A model generated the notes under the pieces. The model had not been told where the DNA came from and searched no databases. It saw nothing but the letters and a program-made list of their open reading frames with translations. The position numbers and the translations under genes are program-made. Shown here in pieces: positions 45,871 through 58,000 of a DNA stretch of 64,000 nucleotides; the first letter of the stretch is position 1, and every line of letters begins with the position of its first letter. The stretch is from Dipodascopsis uninucleata var. uninucleata (taxonomy: Eukaryota > Ascomycota > Lipomycetes > Lipomycetales > Lipomycetaceae): contig JAJLTO010000004.1 in assembly GCA_030568195.1 (NCBI GenBank), positions 186,001 to 250,000 of the forward strand, read 5' to 3'.

Positions 45871-48687
45871 TCATCGTGATGATCTGTACTTATCCAAAAT
45901 TGCAGCAATATCCATGACTTCGTTTTCGCTAAGATCGCTCGAGTTCGTGAGAGGACTCGAAGGTGTTAGACCCATGCTATTGCGAATTCCACTTGTATTT
46001 CGACCACTTTGTAATGACGTCTCATCGTTAACAACGATTTCGGCTGGTGGAGAGACTTGACGCACCTCTGCACTATTACCTATGCTATAGCATTGTTGCT
46101 CTGCAGTCATATCAATATTTTTCATATTCTCTATCAATTGATTAGTGACAAATGAATGTGGTATCCGGGCATCAGAGGACTTGAATTTAGTTGCCCTGAT
46201 AGACTCTACTGGATCGTACTCTCTGCGTTTGACTATTAACTTCCCATTATTACCATCGCTCACTGTTCTATATTTCTCTCTCAGCTCATCTTCCTGGCGC
46301 CTAGTTAGCAAACCAGTAGTTAACAAGCCATTATCTTGGTGCGGCGAATAAGCCAAGGAGTGTAGAGACGACGATGACGAAGATGCTGATTTTCTTGCTC
46401 GAGAAGTGGATATGACATCGAGCTGATTTGCTAATAGGCCCATAGAGTGTCGTGAAGAAGATTTGCGGGGCTTCTTCGTTGCAACAGGATTAGAATTTTC
46501 TTTTTGATCTAATTCCTGTACTAGCTGCTCACTTCGCTTTCGCTTAGCCTTTGTGATACCTGGTGTTAAAGCTTCATTTTGCCTAAGAAGCTCACTTGCA
46601 GATAGAAAAGATGTTTCTGCATCTTCTGGAAGGCTGAATGCTTTAGGCTTCCGTTTAGTTTTTGTGACTCTTGTTCTTGGCACTGGTGGAGCATCGACCG
46701 GCTCTGCACTCTCATTCTCTTTAGGTATTTCTATTGCCTGAGGAGTGAACTTCGGTGTGACATTATCAGGAATTATACGGGCACAAGGTATAAATTCAAA
46801 AGAGGAATCTAGAATAGCATGCTGAATTTCTTTGTATTTTGACATAGCCTTATCCCATTTTCGTTTCTCGGCTTCAGTTAACAATGTAACAACACGACCA
46901 TCTCTAAAGCGTCCAGTACGTCCGATTCGTTGAAGGACACGAACTGGAGAAGCGGGTGCATCATAACATACAATAAGATCGACTTGTTTGATATCCAAAC
47001 CTTCTTCTCCGATGCATGTTGCTATCAATGTGTTATATTTACCTTTATGAAATGACTGTAATACCTCTTGTTGCAGTTTTTGTGACATACCAGCAGACGA
47101 GTCTCTTCCAGCAGCCTGCCCAATAAATAAGTGAGACTTTACATCACTGATAGTCTCAAGGACACGACTGACTTCAGCTGCGGAGGAACGATATTCACAG
47201 AAAATTATTACTTTCGAAGACTTGCTTCCATCCACGCTCCTGCTGAAAAAGCCTTCCAGAGTATTGATCAGAGCGGTGATCTTTTCATGACTGACAAAGT
47301 CCGGTCTCTTAGATATCTGCTTAGCAAGCATGAAAGTCTTGCTAAAAGTCTCTAGTTCGTATTTAACTGGATCTTTAAGACGGGACAGTTGCGTTTCAAC
47401 CTGCTTATCTTTGAGATAATCTATACACTGATTTATTCCGTGTGTTTTTAAGAGACTGGCAGCATAAGTGATAGGCGAAAGAGCTTTGAACAAAGGATAC
47501 GCTTTCCAAGCTACAGACTTAGAGTTCGGATTTCGCTTGAGATCATCTTGCGCCTTGACGAGTGTGTAATGTGCTAGCTTGCGGGGGTCTGACGTGTAAA
47601 TCACGCCCATTCGATTCAGATCATCCACCATAGGCGCCATGACTCGGACAAATCCATCTAAGATCTGCTCGATATCTTGTGAAAGAGGAACAATTTGAAC
47701 ATCAATGGATGTACCACGAACATAGTCTTTGACATCCGCGCTATCCTCAGTACGGATTTCTGCATGTGAGACCTTCAAATTTGAAATAACTTCTTGGACA
47801 GCTTCCACACTGGAACCTGGAGTCGCAGAAAGTGCTAGTATGCGGCACTGGTCCGAGACGGCATATAATTTGCGTACTATCTCTGCGTACGCGTAGTTTC
47901 CCGTAGCCCTGTGAGCTTCGTCGACAACGAGACAAACAATATCTCGTGGATCTATTGCACCTCTGTCAATGTCATTGTTCAGAGTTTGGGGAGTCACAAA
48001 GAACACGCGCCGTTCTTGCCATATAAGATCACGAATAGCTGGTGAAGAGGTACTGCCCACGAGAACAGCCGTGTCATTCCGAGGAATCCCAACAATATTA
48101 AAACACGCCTCTGCTTGTTGAGTCACCAGCGGCCGCGTAGGCGCCATGAATATAATTTTCGATTTCGTAGTCCATCGATAGAAGTTGAGCATGACTACCG
48201 CAGCGATCAGAGTCTTTCCAAGACCTGTAGGAAGTGAGCATAGCAGATTAGATAGCAGAGCTCTATTCGTGATATTCTTCTGATATTCACGAATAGGCAA
48301 ATTGCTAGGATAAACGAAGCTATCAAGGTTTTCAGTCACGAGAGAATGATGTTGACGCGTAGGCTGTGGTGACCAGAGCGGCACAAAATCTTGGGGACGT
48401 CTGTATACTAATGGTGAGCGCTCAACGCCGCCCTTAGCAAGATTCACAGCGACTCTACCAAAGAGATCCAGCTGACGTTTAGGCGTCTGAAAGCGTGTCA
48501 TGTTGATATCGCTGTCTGCAATAGCTTCTGAGAGCGTGTTGACACTTATGGGATCTGAACGCTGAAGAGCCAAACTCGGTGGACGTGTGTACTGACTGTC
48601 AGCTGCTGTTGCGACCTCAATGATCGCACTGTCGTCAGAGGATCCGTATCCAAAATCGTCAAAGCTCTCGTCTTCAATTCCAGCCAT
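45871..48687 (-). CDS. MPH1: FANCM-family DNA helicase Mph1
   Basis: Single exon, 938 aa from the ATG at 48687; the frame opens at a TTG at 48738, which is not used. Motifs: IREYQKNI (Q-motif-like), Walker A SLPTGLGKTLIA near residue 150, DEAH in VVDEAHRATG near 254, SATPG, the FANCM-type insert, then helicase domain 2 with IATCIGEEGLDIKQVD and motif VI QRIGRTGRFRDG near 582. The C-terminus is disordered and basic. Mph1 unwinds D-loops and remodels forks to limit crossovers; SRS2, with a related role, lies 4 kb away. Confidence 0.93.
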   Translation of the reverse strand: MAGIEDESFDDFGYGSSDDSAIIEVATAADSQYTRPPSLALQRSDPISVNTLSEAIADSDINMTRFQTPKRQLDLFGRVAVNLAKGGVERSPLVYRRPQDFVPLWSPQPTRQHHSLVTENLDSFVYPSNLPIREYQKNITNRALLSNLLCSLPTGLGKTLIAAVVMLNFYRWTTKSKIIFMAPTRPLVTQQAEACFNIVGIPRNDTAVLVGSTSSPAIRDLIWQERRVFFVTPQTLNNDIDRGAIDPRDIVCLVVDEAHRATGNYAYAEIVRKLYAVSDQCRILALSATPGSSVEAVQEVISNLKVSHAEIRTEDSADVKDYVRGTSIDVQIVPLSQDIEQILDGFVRVMAPMVDDLNRMGVIYTSDPRKLAHYTLVKAQDDLKRNPNSKSVAWKAYPLFKALSPITYAASLLKTHGINQCIDYLKDKQVETQLSRLKDPVKYELETFSKTFMLAKQISKRPDFVSHEKITALINTLEGFFSRSVDGSKSSKVIIFCEYRSSAAEVSRVLETISDVKSHLFIGQAAGRDSSAGMSQKLQQEVLQSFHKGKYNTLIATCIGEEGLDIKQVDLIVCYDAPASPVRVLQRIGRTGRFRDGRVVTLLTEAEKRKWDKAMSKYKEIQHAILDSSFEFIPCARIIPDNVTPKFTPQAIEIPKENESAEPVDAPPVPRTRVTKTKRKPKAFSLPEDAETSFLSASELLRQNEALTPGITKAKRKRSEQLVQELDQKENSNPVATKKPRKSSSRHSMGLLANQLDVISTSRARKSASSSSSSLHSLAYSPHQDNGLLTTGLLTRRQEDELREKYRTVSDGNNGKLIVKRREYDPVESIRATKFKSSDARIPHSFVTNQLIENMKNIDMTAEQQCYSIGNSAEVRQVSPPAEIVVNDETSLQSGRNTSGIRNSMGLTPSSPLTNSSDLSENEVMDIAAILDKYRSSR

Positions 48688-49877
48688 AAGAAATGCTCGA
48701 ACTTGGTTTAGTAGGTGACCATCTGGCCAAGTAAACAAAGCAGACCGAGATTTGCTTGCTACTGTTTTAAATTGGATATTCTGTTATAGAAAGTTGCACA
48801 AAGTCACAAAACTGTCGACATGCGTGTCGCAACGCGCTCGAGTGGCTGGTGCTCACAGATGTCTTCTGAATCACAAAATCCGAGACAAAAAAAAAATTGC
48901 ATACATGTTGAGTCACAAAATCAGGAATCACAAAATGACATAGACCAGACTATTAGAGATCCCTGGGAGTTACTAAAGTCACGAGTCATGAAATGTTAAC
49001 AGGTTCGGGTGAGAGCAACTTAAAAATTTATAAGTTACGAAAGTTACAGATTTCAACGAACAACTAGATACCGAGCAGTTTTAAGGCTCCCCCCACGATC
49101 TCGTTCTGGCGCTTGTTCTCTCTGAAAAAGTAATACTTCCACTAATATCTAATGATATAGGACTCCTTGTCGTGAACCTTATGCCACACGCTCTCAGTCC
49201 TCTTTCGGTTCATCTGTGGAATAATGTTACCCGGAATAGATATTCGGGTCATGATATTGTTTCCATGCAGAGCGCAAGTTCCATAACGGGAAAGCCTGGA
49301 GTTAATATTACTGCCACATTTGGCAGAACATGGTATATAGCCCTGCCACATCTTAGTGAGGAGGCTGCTAATACCACCTTAACAAGTATATTACTAGCCA
49401 TCGCATCGATGTTAGGGTAATGTCATTAAAGTATCGAATTTTCCGAGAGCAGAAATCTTTTCTTTTATTATTTTCTCTTAGTATATAATAATAGGGCAGG
49501 CCGCATGGATATTAAGAGGTTCTCGAGGCCAGGAAATATCAATTGGTAGATTTAGAAACAGTATATATATATATTTCATATAGAAGTGTCACCATAGCAA
49601 ATTTATAGATCTGAAAGAGCTACTATATAAAGTGGTATATTGTTGTTCCATCTTATATAAACTTGCGCGTGCCTTTTTGTAATATATTATATATATATAA
49701 ATATATTTATATTCAGTTATAATTGCTGAACGTACCCTGAACTTGTTTGTTTACTCTAATCCCTGAGGCATAAACAAGGAACTCGTTTTTAGACAGTCCA
49801 CAGTCTCGAGATTTTATCTTTAGACACAAAATTAAAGATCAAGAGTTGTCTGGAGTTGTATTTGTTTTTATGAGAAA
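48688..49877. promoter_or_regulatory. Divergent promoter MPH1 / four-CxxC gene
   Basis: 1.19 kb with TA-rich tracts near 49.56 and 49.68 kb. A 79-codon ATG frame at 49181-49420 ends in a hydrophobic stretch but has no family features. No RNA gene recognised. Confidence 0.35.
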
Positions 49878-50544
49878 ATGTTCTATCATCAGATGCAAGA
49901 GCCAGTCTACCACCACCAGCGACAACAGCAAATTGGAATATATGACAACTATGGAATCATGAACCTGAACAGCAGCTTTACAAAATCAGTTGTGTCAAAC
50001 GGGAATCAGAACAGTGCAATGCCGCCGTTCGGTGGATATAATAATAACGGTGGTTCGCGGTCTCGAAAGAGACGTGTTCAGGATGTCTATGATAACAGCA
50101 CTGAGCCTGAGGAGTCTTATTATGCATCCGTGGCTGCAAACGCATTCCCAGACTCAAGAACTCCTTTTAATTCGCTTAAAAAGCGAAGTGAAAAGCCACT
50201 GGAGTCCCATATTCATGGTAAGTTGTGAGTACGAATTAAAGTGTAAGATGGGACGATATATACTGACGCGCTTAATAAATAAAGCATCAACACTTCGAAA
50301 ATTGTTTGAAGGCGCGCATCGAGGACCGAACGCGACTATGGCGCCATCCAACGATCTTTCGTGTGAAGATTGTGATAATGAAATCCCAATGGATGAATAC
50401 AACCTGGAACCAGAATCATATTCGTGCTCTTCTTGTAGAAGAACTGTATGCTGGCGCTGTTCGCTTCGGAGCCAAGAATATGGAAATTTGTTAGAGTGTC
50501 TCCAGTGCGTGTCGACGCGTTCTCACGATGCGATGGAAATGTAA
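49878..50544 (+). CDS. Unknown protein with four CxxC motifs (zinc-binding)
   Basis: Exons 49878..50217 and 50285..50544 give 199 aa; the intron is 67 nt with a GTAAGT donor. The first half is Q/N/Y-rich and disordered, with a basic nuclear-signal-like RSRKRRVQD. The C-terminus has CxxC pairs at Cys140/143, 161/164, 169/172 and 185/188 (CEDC, CSSC, CWRC, CLQC), enough for two zinc ions in a cross-brace. I do not recognise the family. The splice is required: the finger module lies entirely in exon 2. Confidence 0.72.
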
Positions 50545-51362
50545 ATATCTACGGTATAGTGTGGAAACATCATTCCTAGAAAAGCAACATAATAAGTTCG
50601 ACTGCAGCTATTTCTGACGGTTATGACCGTATTAAATTGCTCGTTATTATTGTCATTGAAATAAATTCAATGATCTGTATAGTATCTGGTGTATTTCAGA
50701 GTAATCTTTTTTTTAGTATAAAATATGGCAGGCAGGTATGCGGGGTTGGTTAGTTGGGCGAATATTGAGATTTTCTCACCTAAACAAGTTTTGTGAGAAT
50801 AAAATATAAAATACTCTTGTTGATTTGCGTTTTGATTTTTATTCACATACTTGAGAAGTCAAAAAAATTGAAAATATACAATGCAGTTAGTTGTATTTGG
50901 TGTTATTGGTTATAGTGTTGTACCTATAGTTAACAGAGAAGTCTTCTTTTTTATTTATTGTTTTACTGCTTATGTATATGTATCTGTATCTATCACATTT
51001 GTTTTTGATTGACGTTTTCTGTATAAGTATCGCGACAATATACTAAATCTGTTTTTCAAGTTAAGTAACTAGATCATTGAAAATCTTTGTGATACAAATT
51101 AATTTGTTGCTTATTTTCCAGCGTTTGCTGGTCTAATTTTATCATACATCAATTCCCTATAATTATAAATCGCTAAAACAACTCGATCAGCTTCTCTCCA
51201 TTCATTACGCATTACATAAAGTGGTACAGCATATTTAATACGAGTGCAAATATTCCAAGAGCGTCCTGTTATATGTATTAAGAACCAGCAATAGGCTATT
51301 GGATTCGTGATGAGGTCGACGTAATCAAGGCAGCTACATATTTCAGTGTTGTCTCAAAGTTT
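50545..51362. other. Convergent 3' spacer, four-CxxC gene / SRS2
   Basis: 818 nt, AT-rich with T-runs; nothing recognised. Confidence 0.3.
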
Positions 51363-54300
51363 CTAGGGCGATGACGACGAGAACACAACATATTTCCCTG
51401 ATCTCTTGCTAGATTTTATCTTTACCGCATTTGTTACAGCAGCAACCAGTGGCTTTCTTTGAAATTCTGTTGTTTTCTCGATAGCTCTAGTAGCTGATAC
51501 TGTGGTGACACTAGGCGACTTTAACGAATTAGGGACTAGTGACTTGTTAAAAAATGACGAGAGCTTTTGTTGGTCTTCCGCTTTAGCCTTGTTTTTCTTC
51601 GATTGCGTAATAGCTCGTTTACTCGATTCTGCCGGCCGCTTGGAAGCGGTAACAATTTTCGTCTCTCTAGTGTAAGAAGATTTGGAATCATTTTCTCGCC
51701 TTCTATTTACAATATTCTTGTCCGCAACTTCAATGCCTTCCATAGCAGCTGAACCGCTGATAAAGGATGATGCAAAGTTCCGATAAACTGCACTCGCTGG
51801 AGTAAAAGATGTGAAGGGATGTCTAGATGCATCCTCCGAGGTATCGCGAGCCTTGCCTGCAAGCGCTGCAATGGTTGATACTGTTGTCTTGGATGCGATT
51901 TTGGAAACAAATTCATTTGCCGAGTGTGTTCGTTTCCTTTCAATCCGAGTACCAACAGACTCAAATGAGGTATATCGCCCGCTTGAGTTCGTATTCCATC
52001 GCTGACGATATTCAGCAATTGTAAGTAGAGTTTTTGATGTATTATAGTAGCCGTAGTCATAGTCATCACAATATTCGACATCTTCGTCATATTCATTGTA
52101 TTGCGACTGCTGGTGCTGACATTCCTTCGACTCGCCCAATTTGCTGGTTTGTAATGCCATCTGCGCCCTGATGAATTCTTGAGGCTCGGTGACGATTTTA
52201 CTGTTTAAAATACGTAGTTAGTAATAAAGATTAAACAGATATTTATAAATAGAAAGAGAGATCGCACACCACAGAGCTCGAGCTTCAGATATATCAGACT
52301 TGGGGGGACATTGACGTTGTAGAAGCCCGGCGAGACTCCTGATATCCTCGTATTGGAAGCGCGGTTCTTTAGCTTGAAAGCACTGCAATGATGCTTTGTC
52401 TATAAATCGAGATCTCTTAAGCTCTCTGATATCTTTCATAGAAGAATCTCCGAATGTTCCTATAAAACCAGCTCCTGGAATAGTTGGCATAGTAAGGTAA
52501 AGCAAGCCTTTGGCACGAGTCATAGCTACGTATAACAATCTTCGCTCTTCGTCTATTTCTTCGGAATTATCTACTGATCGCTTGTGAGGAATAGAACCGT
52601 CATATACACCAGGAACGAAAACAACGGGCCATTCGAGTCCCTTGGCAGAATGTATAGTAGATATGACAGCAAGCATATCAGGATCTTTTGAGCTAGCCTG
52701 CTCCTCGGTAGGCGATAGATTAACAGTCGCAAGAAATTCAGTAAGACTGTCAAAGTAATCACCTTGCGAACTTAAATTTCTCGTATCACTATTGTCTTGT
52801 AAATCACTTACGTCCGGTAACTGATTACCTATTGAAGGATGAGTAGAGAAGTGAACTATCTGTGAATATAGTTCCTGCACATTCTCCCACTTGAACATCC
52901 AGGTCTCCGGACGCTCGCGCTTCAGGACCTCTTTATAGTCCAATGCTTCTAATATATAGTTGAACATGTCAGGTAATCCATGCTCTTTTAGTAACTCTTC
53001 TGCTTTTGTTATTATACTGATGTAGTCGCTCAGAGACTTGATGTAGCGTTTATGTACTTTGATCTTGCCGTCTCTAACATCGAGAAGTGCATTCCATAGA
53101 CTGATATTATTCACCTCAGAGTATTTTGTCACAGTTTCCAAAAATTTTTCACCTATTCCTCGCTTGGGATTATTCAAAGTCTTTCTTACTGCAGGACTGT
53201 TCTTTCGTGACTGCACCACAGACAAATAACTCATCATCAGTTTGATCTCCTCGCGCTCGTAAAATCTCAGGCCACCTATCATACGATAATCGATTCCAGA
53301 AGCTGCGAGTTTGGCTTCTATCGGACGAGTTAGTCTAGCAGACCTCACTAAAACTGCAATATCGCAAGGCCTAATAAGGCCACATCCAAGTTTAATTATG
53401 CGCTCTATTTCACGCGCAATCCACGTAGCTTCAGACTCGTCATCCAACAACTTCACAAGAGAAGGTTTTTGTTCCAAACTATCATTAGCCATTAAAGACT
53501 TTTTTATTCTCAAGTCATCTTGCTCTATAATGCTCAACGATGCTTGCACGATCTCCGCTGAAGATCGATAATTATGCTCCAAATGAATGGTAGCAGTATC
53601 AGGATAATCATGAAGCATGTTCTTAAGATTGTGAATGTTAGCAGCGCGGAATCTGTATATACTCTGGTCAGGATCTCCAACAACCGTGATATTTGATTTG
53701 GCAGACGCAAAAAGCTTCATTAGCTGGTATTGCACTACATTTGTGTCTTGGAATTCATCTACCAGTACAGCCTCAACATTCTTTATGACATGTGGATGAT
53801 TTTTAAGCAGATGAGCACATTTTAAAAGTAAATCGTCAAAATCCAGCATAGCAGATGAATCTAGATGTGCCTGGTACATGGTAAATATCTCGGCTAATTC
53901 AGGCTCTTTGTTCGGGAGCTCATCATAGTCAGCTGATTCTATTCCGTGCGACTTCAGATACGAAATATCTTTCCGAACTCTTATTGCTCGTCCTTTGTCA
54001 TTTTCCTTTTTCAATGATCTGATTATAGATCGAACTATATCTACTGAGTCATTGTCGTCTGCAATCTGGAAATTTCGAGGTAGAGATATAAGATAGCCAT
54101 ATTTCAGTAAATATCGGCGAGAAATAGAATGAAATGTGCCCAAAATAAGACTGTTTGCAACCGAATCAGACTGTAGAAAGCTCGATATACGTTCGCGCAT
54201 TTCATTAGCAGCCTTTGTCGTGAAAGTAGTGATAATCATATTTTCAGGTCTCACACCCTCAGCCAAATAGAATAAAGCACGTGCTACCAGAGTTTTGGTC

Positions 54301-54476
54301 TTTCCAGTTCCTGGTCCTGCAAGGATTTGTAACTGAGAATCTATTGGATATTTGACTGCTTCACATTGTGCTTTGTTAAGATTGAATGTTATCTGACGCG
54401 TCAGTGTTCGCTCGCCGGATGAAGAGGACAAAGTTGGCACTCCAACCTGTCCATTGCTAGAATCGATATCCGCCAT
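51363..54476 (-). CDS. SRS2: UvrD-family anti-recombinase helicase Srs2
   Basis: Two exons, complement(51363..52200, 52270..54476), give 1014 aa; the 69-nt intron has a TACTAAC branch and a slightly unusual GTGTGC donor. Motifs: Q-motif NLNKAQCEAVKYP, Walker A AGPGTGKT (53-60), TTFTTKAANEMRERI, Walker B VDEFQDT near 235, GDPDQSIYRFRAA, and helicase 2B TIHSAKGLEWPVVF with VAMTRAK. The C-terminal tail from residue 737 is disordered and carries a canonical PCNA-binding box QQKLSSFF (946-953) and a final hydrophobic KYVVFSSSS, SUMO-binding-like. Srs2 strips Rad51 and is recruited by SUMO-PCNA in yeast. Confidence 0.92.
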
Positions 54477-55055
54477 TTCCAGTACTGCTCTTTCTCTAAC
54501 CTTTTCTTCGTCACTGACTTAGTATATATTTATCGGCGTATACTTGAGTTTCCGTGTCTTCAGAGTCATCTAATGGGTGTCCTTAACCATCACTGTACAG
54601 ATCACCTTTATCGTTTTTCTAAATATTTATTTCAAGCAACCTCAATCAAAAATATATATACATCTAGAATGCCTTAAAGGTTTTTGCATTTCTGACAGTA
54701 TAACCTGCCGAATATCTTTAATATTGTCAAAGATACACAAAGAATTTGCAGCTAGCTCTGATCAATTTGCGACAGAACGCGTTTTAGTACAAAGCCCTCA
54801 TTGGTCCAAAAACAATTCTCAACTACAATAATAGGCCTCAAGTACAGGTGGAAAACACCTTAGATCATAAAATTAATTTGAGAACTGCCTATAGAATTAC
54901 ACGGAGCAACGAGTTGAATTTTCTTTATATAATTGTATAAATTGATATCAAACAAGTCTATAGACAAATTTACAAATAACAAATAACATAGATGTATCTA
55001 AATAATCAAGTAGTCTGTCAGCTCCTGCCGGATTTTATAATTTGGAACTAGGGTG
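54477..55055. other. SRS2 promoter / ABC transporter 3' spacer
   Basis: 579 nt between tandem minus-strand genes, AT-rich; no feature recognised. Confidence 0.3.
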
Positions 55056-58000
55056 CTACTCGTCACTGCTTTTCTCTTCAAAATTATCCTCTTGCTTTTG
55101 ACGCTCAATCAGAGCTCTCTCATCCTTCCTTCTTTTGATCTGCTTTCCATCTGCAGACAGTTCTTCCATATTCTCTGGCTCTGCACCTGCAGCAAATGAT
55201 CTCATAATCGATCTGCCGATGCTTCGCAAACAGTGTAGTGGTCTTGGAAGAGACCACTTCATTATTCTGAAGATATAATATCCGGCAAAGATGAAGAAGA
55301 CGTTGAATACGATATAGGCGCACATAATACCCACATTGCGCCAGTGACTGCTGTGGTAGACAATGCCAATGGTTGCTAGATATTCATCTGCTACACTGAA
55401 CCTGCAGAACTGACAGTGAGAAGTGTCATTTAAGTTGTTAATATAACCTCCTGCAGCCGCAGCAAATTGACCTGCATATGTATAGCAACTATATCCAGGA
55501 GGAGGATTGAACACGTTGAATTCTTCAGCTGCACACATAACTTCTCTGTTATGGAACACTGCTCCTAATGCTGACTGTACAAAGTACGTCAGTGGAGACA
55601 CTCGGTACATGAACACCCAGAAACCAGGCATATTATCTCTTGGTTGCAAAACACCGCAGAATGACAGAAGCATTGAAAACAAGAGAGATGATATCACGGA
55701 TGCTGAACTTGCGTCAGGAGAGAATGCTGCAATTGATAAGCCGAAAGTTGTAATGAATATCTGATACAGAACGACATAAATAAAGTAAAAATATCCTGCT
55801 TGTGGTGCATCAGTAGAGAATTTAGTTGGAAAATAAAAGCAACAAAAGAACAAAGTCATGAAAAAGATGTTATATGGTATTTCCACAACCAATTGACTAA
55901 GGAAAAGATTGCTCCAGTGATAAGTGTCGCTCATACTCTCTCTGACTTCGAATAGTTCTCTTAAATTGATTGTACGCGGCTGCATTTGATTGATAAAAGA
56001 GACACTAATCAGGAGAGCCATGAATATAGCAAACATACCATTCTGAATTCCGGAAATGTTTCTGGAAACATTCCAGAATGTGAATCCAATGAACAGACCA
56101 GCAAGAACTGACAAGAACAGCTTAGATCTGATATACACAGGCGATCTCCAGTAATACTTAAACATTCGCAGGGTGACAGCTCTAAACTGAGAGGTCCACG
56201 GCATTGCAAACTTTGCTCTCATCTCCGGCGTCGAGTTTTCGTCAGGTAACTTACTCATTTCTTCCTGCATGTCCGCAATTTCTTTTGTCGTTAATGCGCA
56301 ATCTTCTGAGTTTGTCCATTTCTCATTCCAATCAGTGTTTACTCCTGCAGTTGCACCTGCTCCTATAACATTGAGAACATATTCTGCTGGGTTCTCACTG
56401 GGCTTACAGGGAGGAGCTCCTTGGCGCTGGAAATAGTCCAACAGAGTCGAAGAGTTTTTGCCGATGTCACCAAAATAAACCGTCTTTCCACCTCTCTTCA
56501 ATAGCAATAGCCTATCAAATTGCTCAAATAGAGTCGCAGAGGGTTGATGTATAGTACATAGAATAGATTGTCCAGCATCTGCTAGACGGCGCAAGAATGA
56601 AACAATGGCCCACGCAGACTGTGAATCTAAACCTGAAGTAGGCTCATCCAAAAATAATAGCAGGCTTGGTTTAGCAGCAAGCTCTACCCCAATGGACAGC
56701 TTCTTACGTTGTTCAACATTCAGTCCGCGACCAACTTCTCCGATAATAGCTTCAGAATACTCTTCCATGCCTAAAAGTCCGATAATAGTCTCAACATACT
56801 CGTACTTTTCGCTTCTGGGCACTGATTTTGGCTGACGCAGCTCGGCTGCAAATCTCAAAGCTTCTCTAACGGTTGCCTCTGCTAAATGCAAGTCCTGTTG
56901 CTGGACATATCCGGTGCGTCTTTGAAAGCTTGCATCCAATGATTTTCCATTTACAAGCATGTCTCCAGTAACGACACCAAAGTCAATTCTTTGAGCAAGA
57001 ACGTTAAGAAGAGTCGTCTTTCCTGCTCCGGATTCTCCAACAAGAGCAGTCATTGTTCCAGGTTTGACGTACCCCTGAATATCATCCAGTAACTTTCTGG
57101 TACCATCTTTAACGGGAATCACATAATTGACGTGCTGCCATGAAAATATTTGTTTGGATTTGATAGACTGTTGCAATTCAGACACAGCAGTCTCATTTTT
57201 ATTTTCTGTCATTTTGGACATCTCATTTTGAACTATCGCACCTTCGTTTTTGTTCGAACTCGAGGAAGATTTATTCTCAGCAGCTTTTTTCATAGCTTTA
57301 GCTGACTCCTTTGTACGCTTAAATAGCAGTACATCTCCACCTCCAGTAGTTGGCCTGAGAAATTGGGCTGCGCACACATAAATAAATACAAAAAACATCC
57401 AGAATCCAATCATGATTCCAAAATTACGCCAAAGATGTCGCCATTTGTACTGGAAGCTGACTTCAAGGTAGTCATCGCCTAGAACATAATCCAGTCCTGG
57501 CTTACTTCCTGAGACTGCACAGACCTTGTATTCTATTGGCAAGTCGTCATAAGGGCCGCCTTGAGGAATGAGAGTATCAGCGCAATCCATACGACGATTG
57601 TGAAATTCATTGGCCATAAGATTTTCAAATCCAAAAGCAACTGGATTGAGGTAACTTATCCACTTGAACCACGGATGCATCGATGGTCTAGGAATTACGT
57701 ACCCGGCATAGATTGACAGAGCTAAAAGACCCAATCCTGCAACCGAATTTGCAGTTTCTACAGTCTTTGTAAGTGTCGCAATCATTTGAAAGAAAACTTT
57801 CATAACTTGTGTCACTATCAGGATAAAGAACAGATATAAAAAGAACTGTCCAGGTGTTCTATTTAAATTTGCAAGAAAGTAAAGGATTAGATTGAAGCAA
57901 ACTGCTGTCACCAACTTCAAAGGAAGATCTGACACCATAGATGAAAGTGCTTCTGCAGCTGGCATATAAAATGCATAAGATTTCTGCTTCTGTATAATAG

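Noticed and set aside
49181-49420. 79-codon ATG frame with a hydrophobic end between MPH1 and the four-CxxC gene
   Set aside because: No family features, no splice context, and chance length; treated as promoter sequence.
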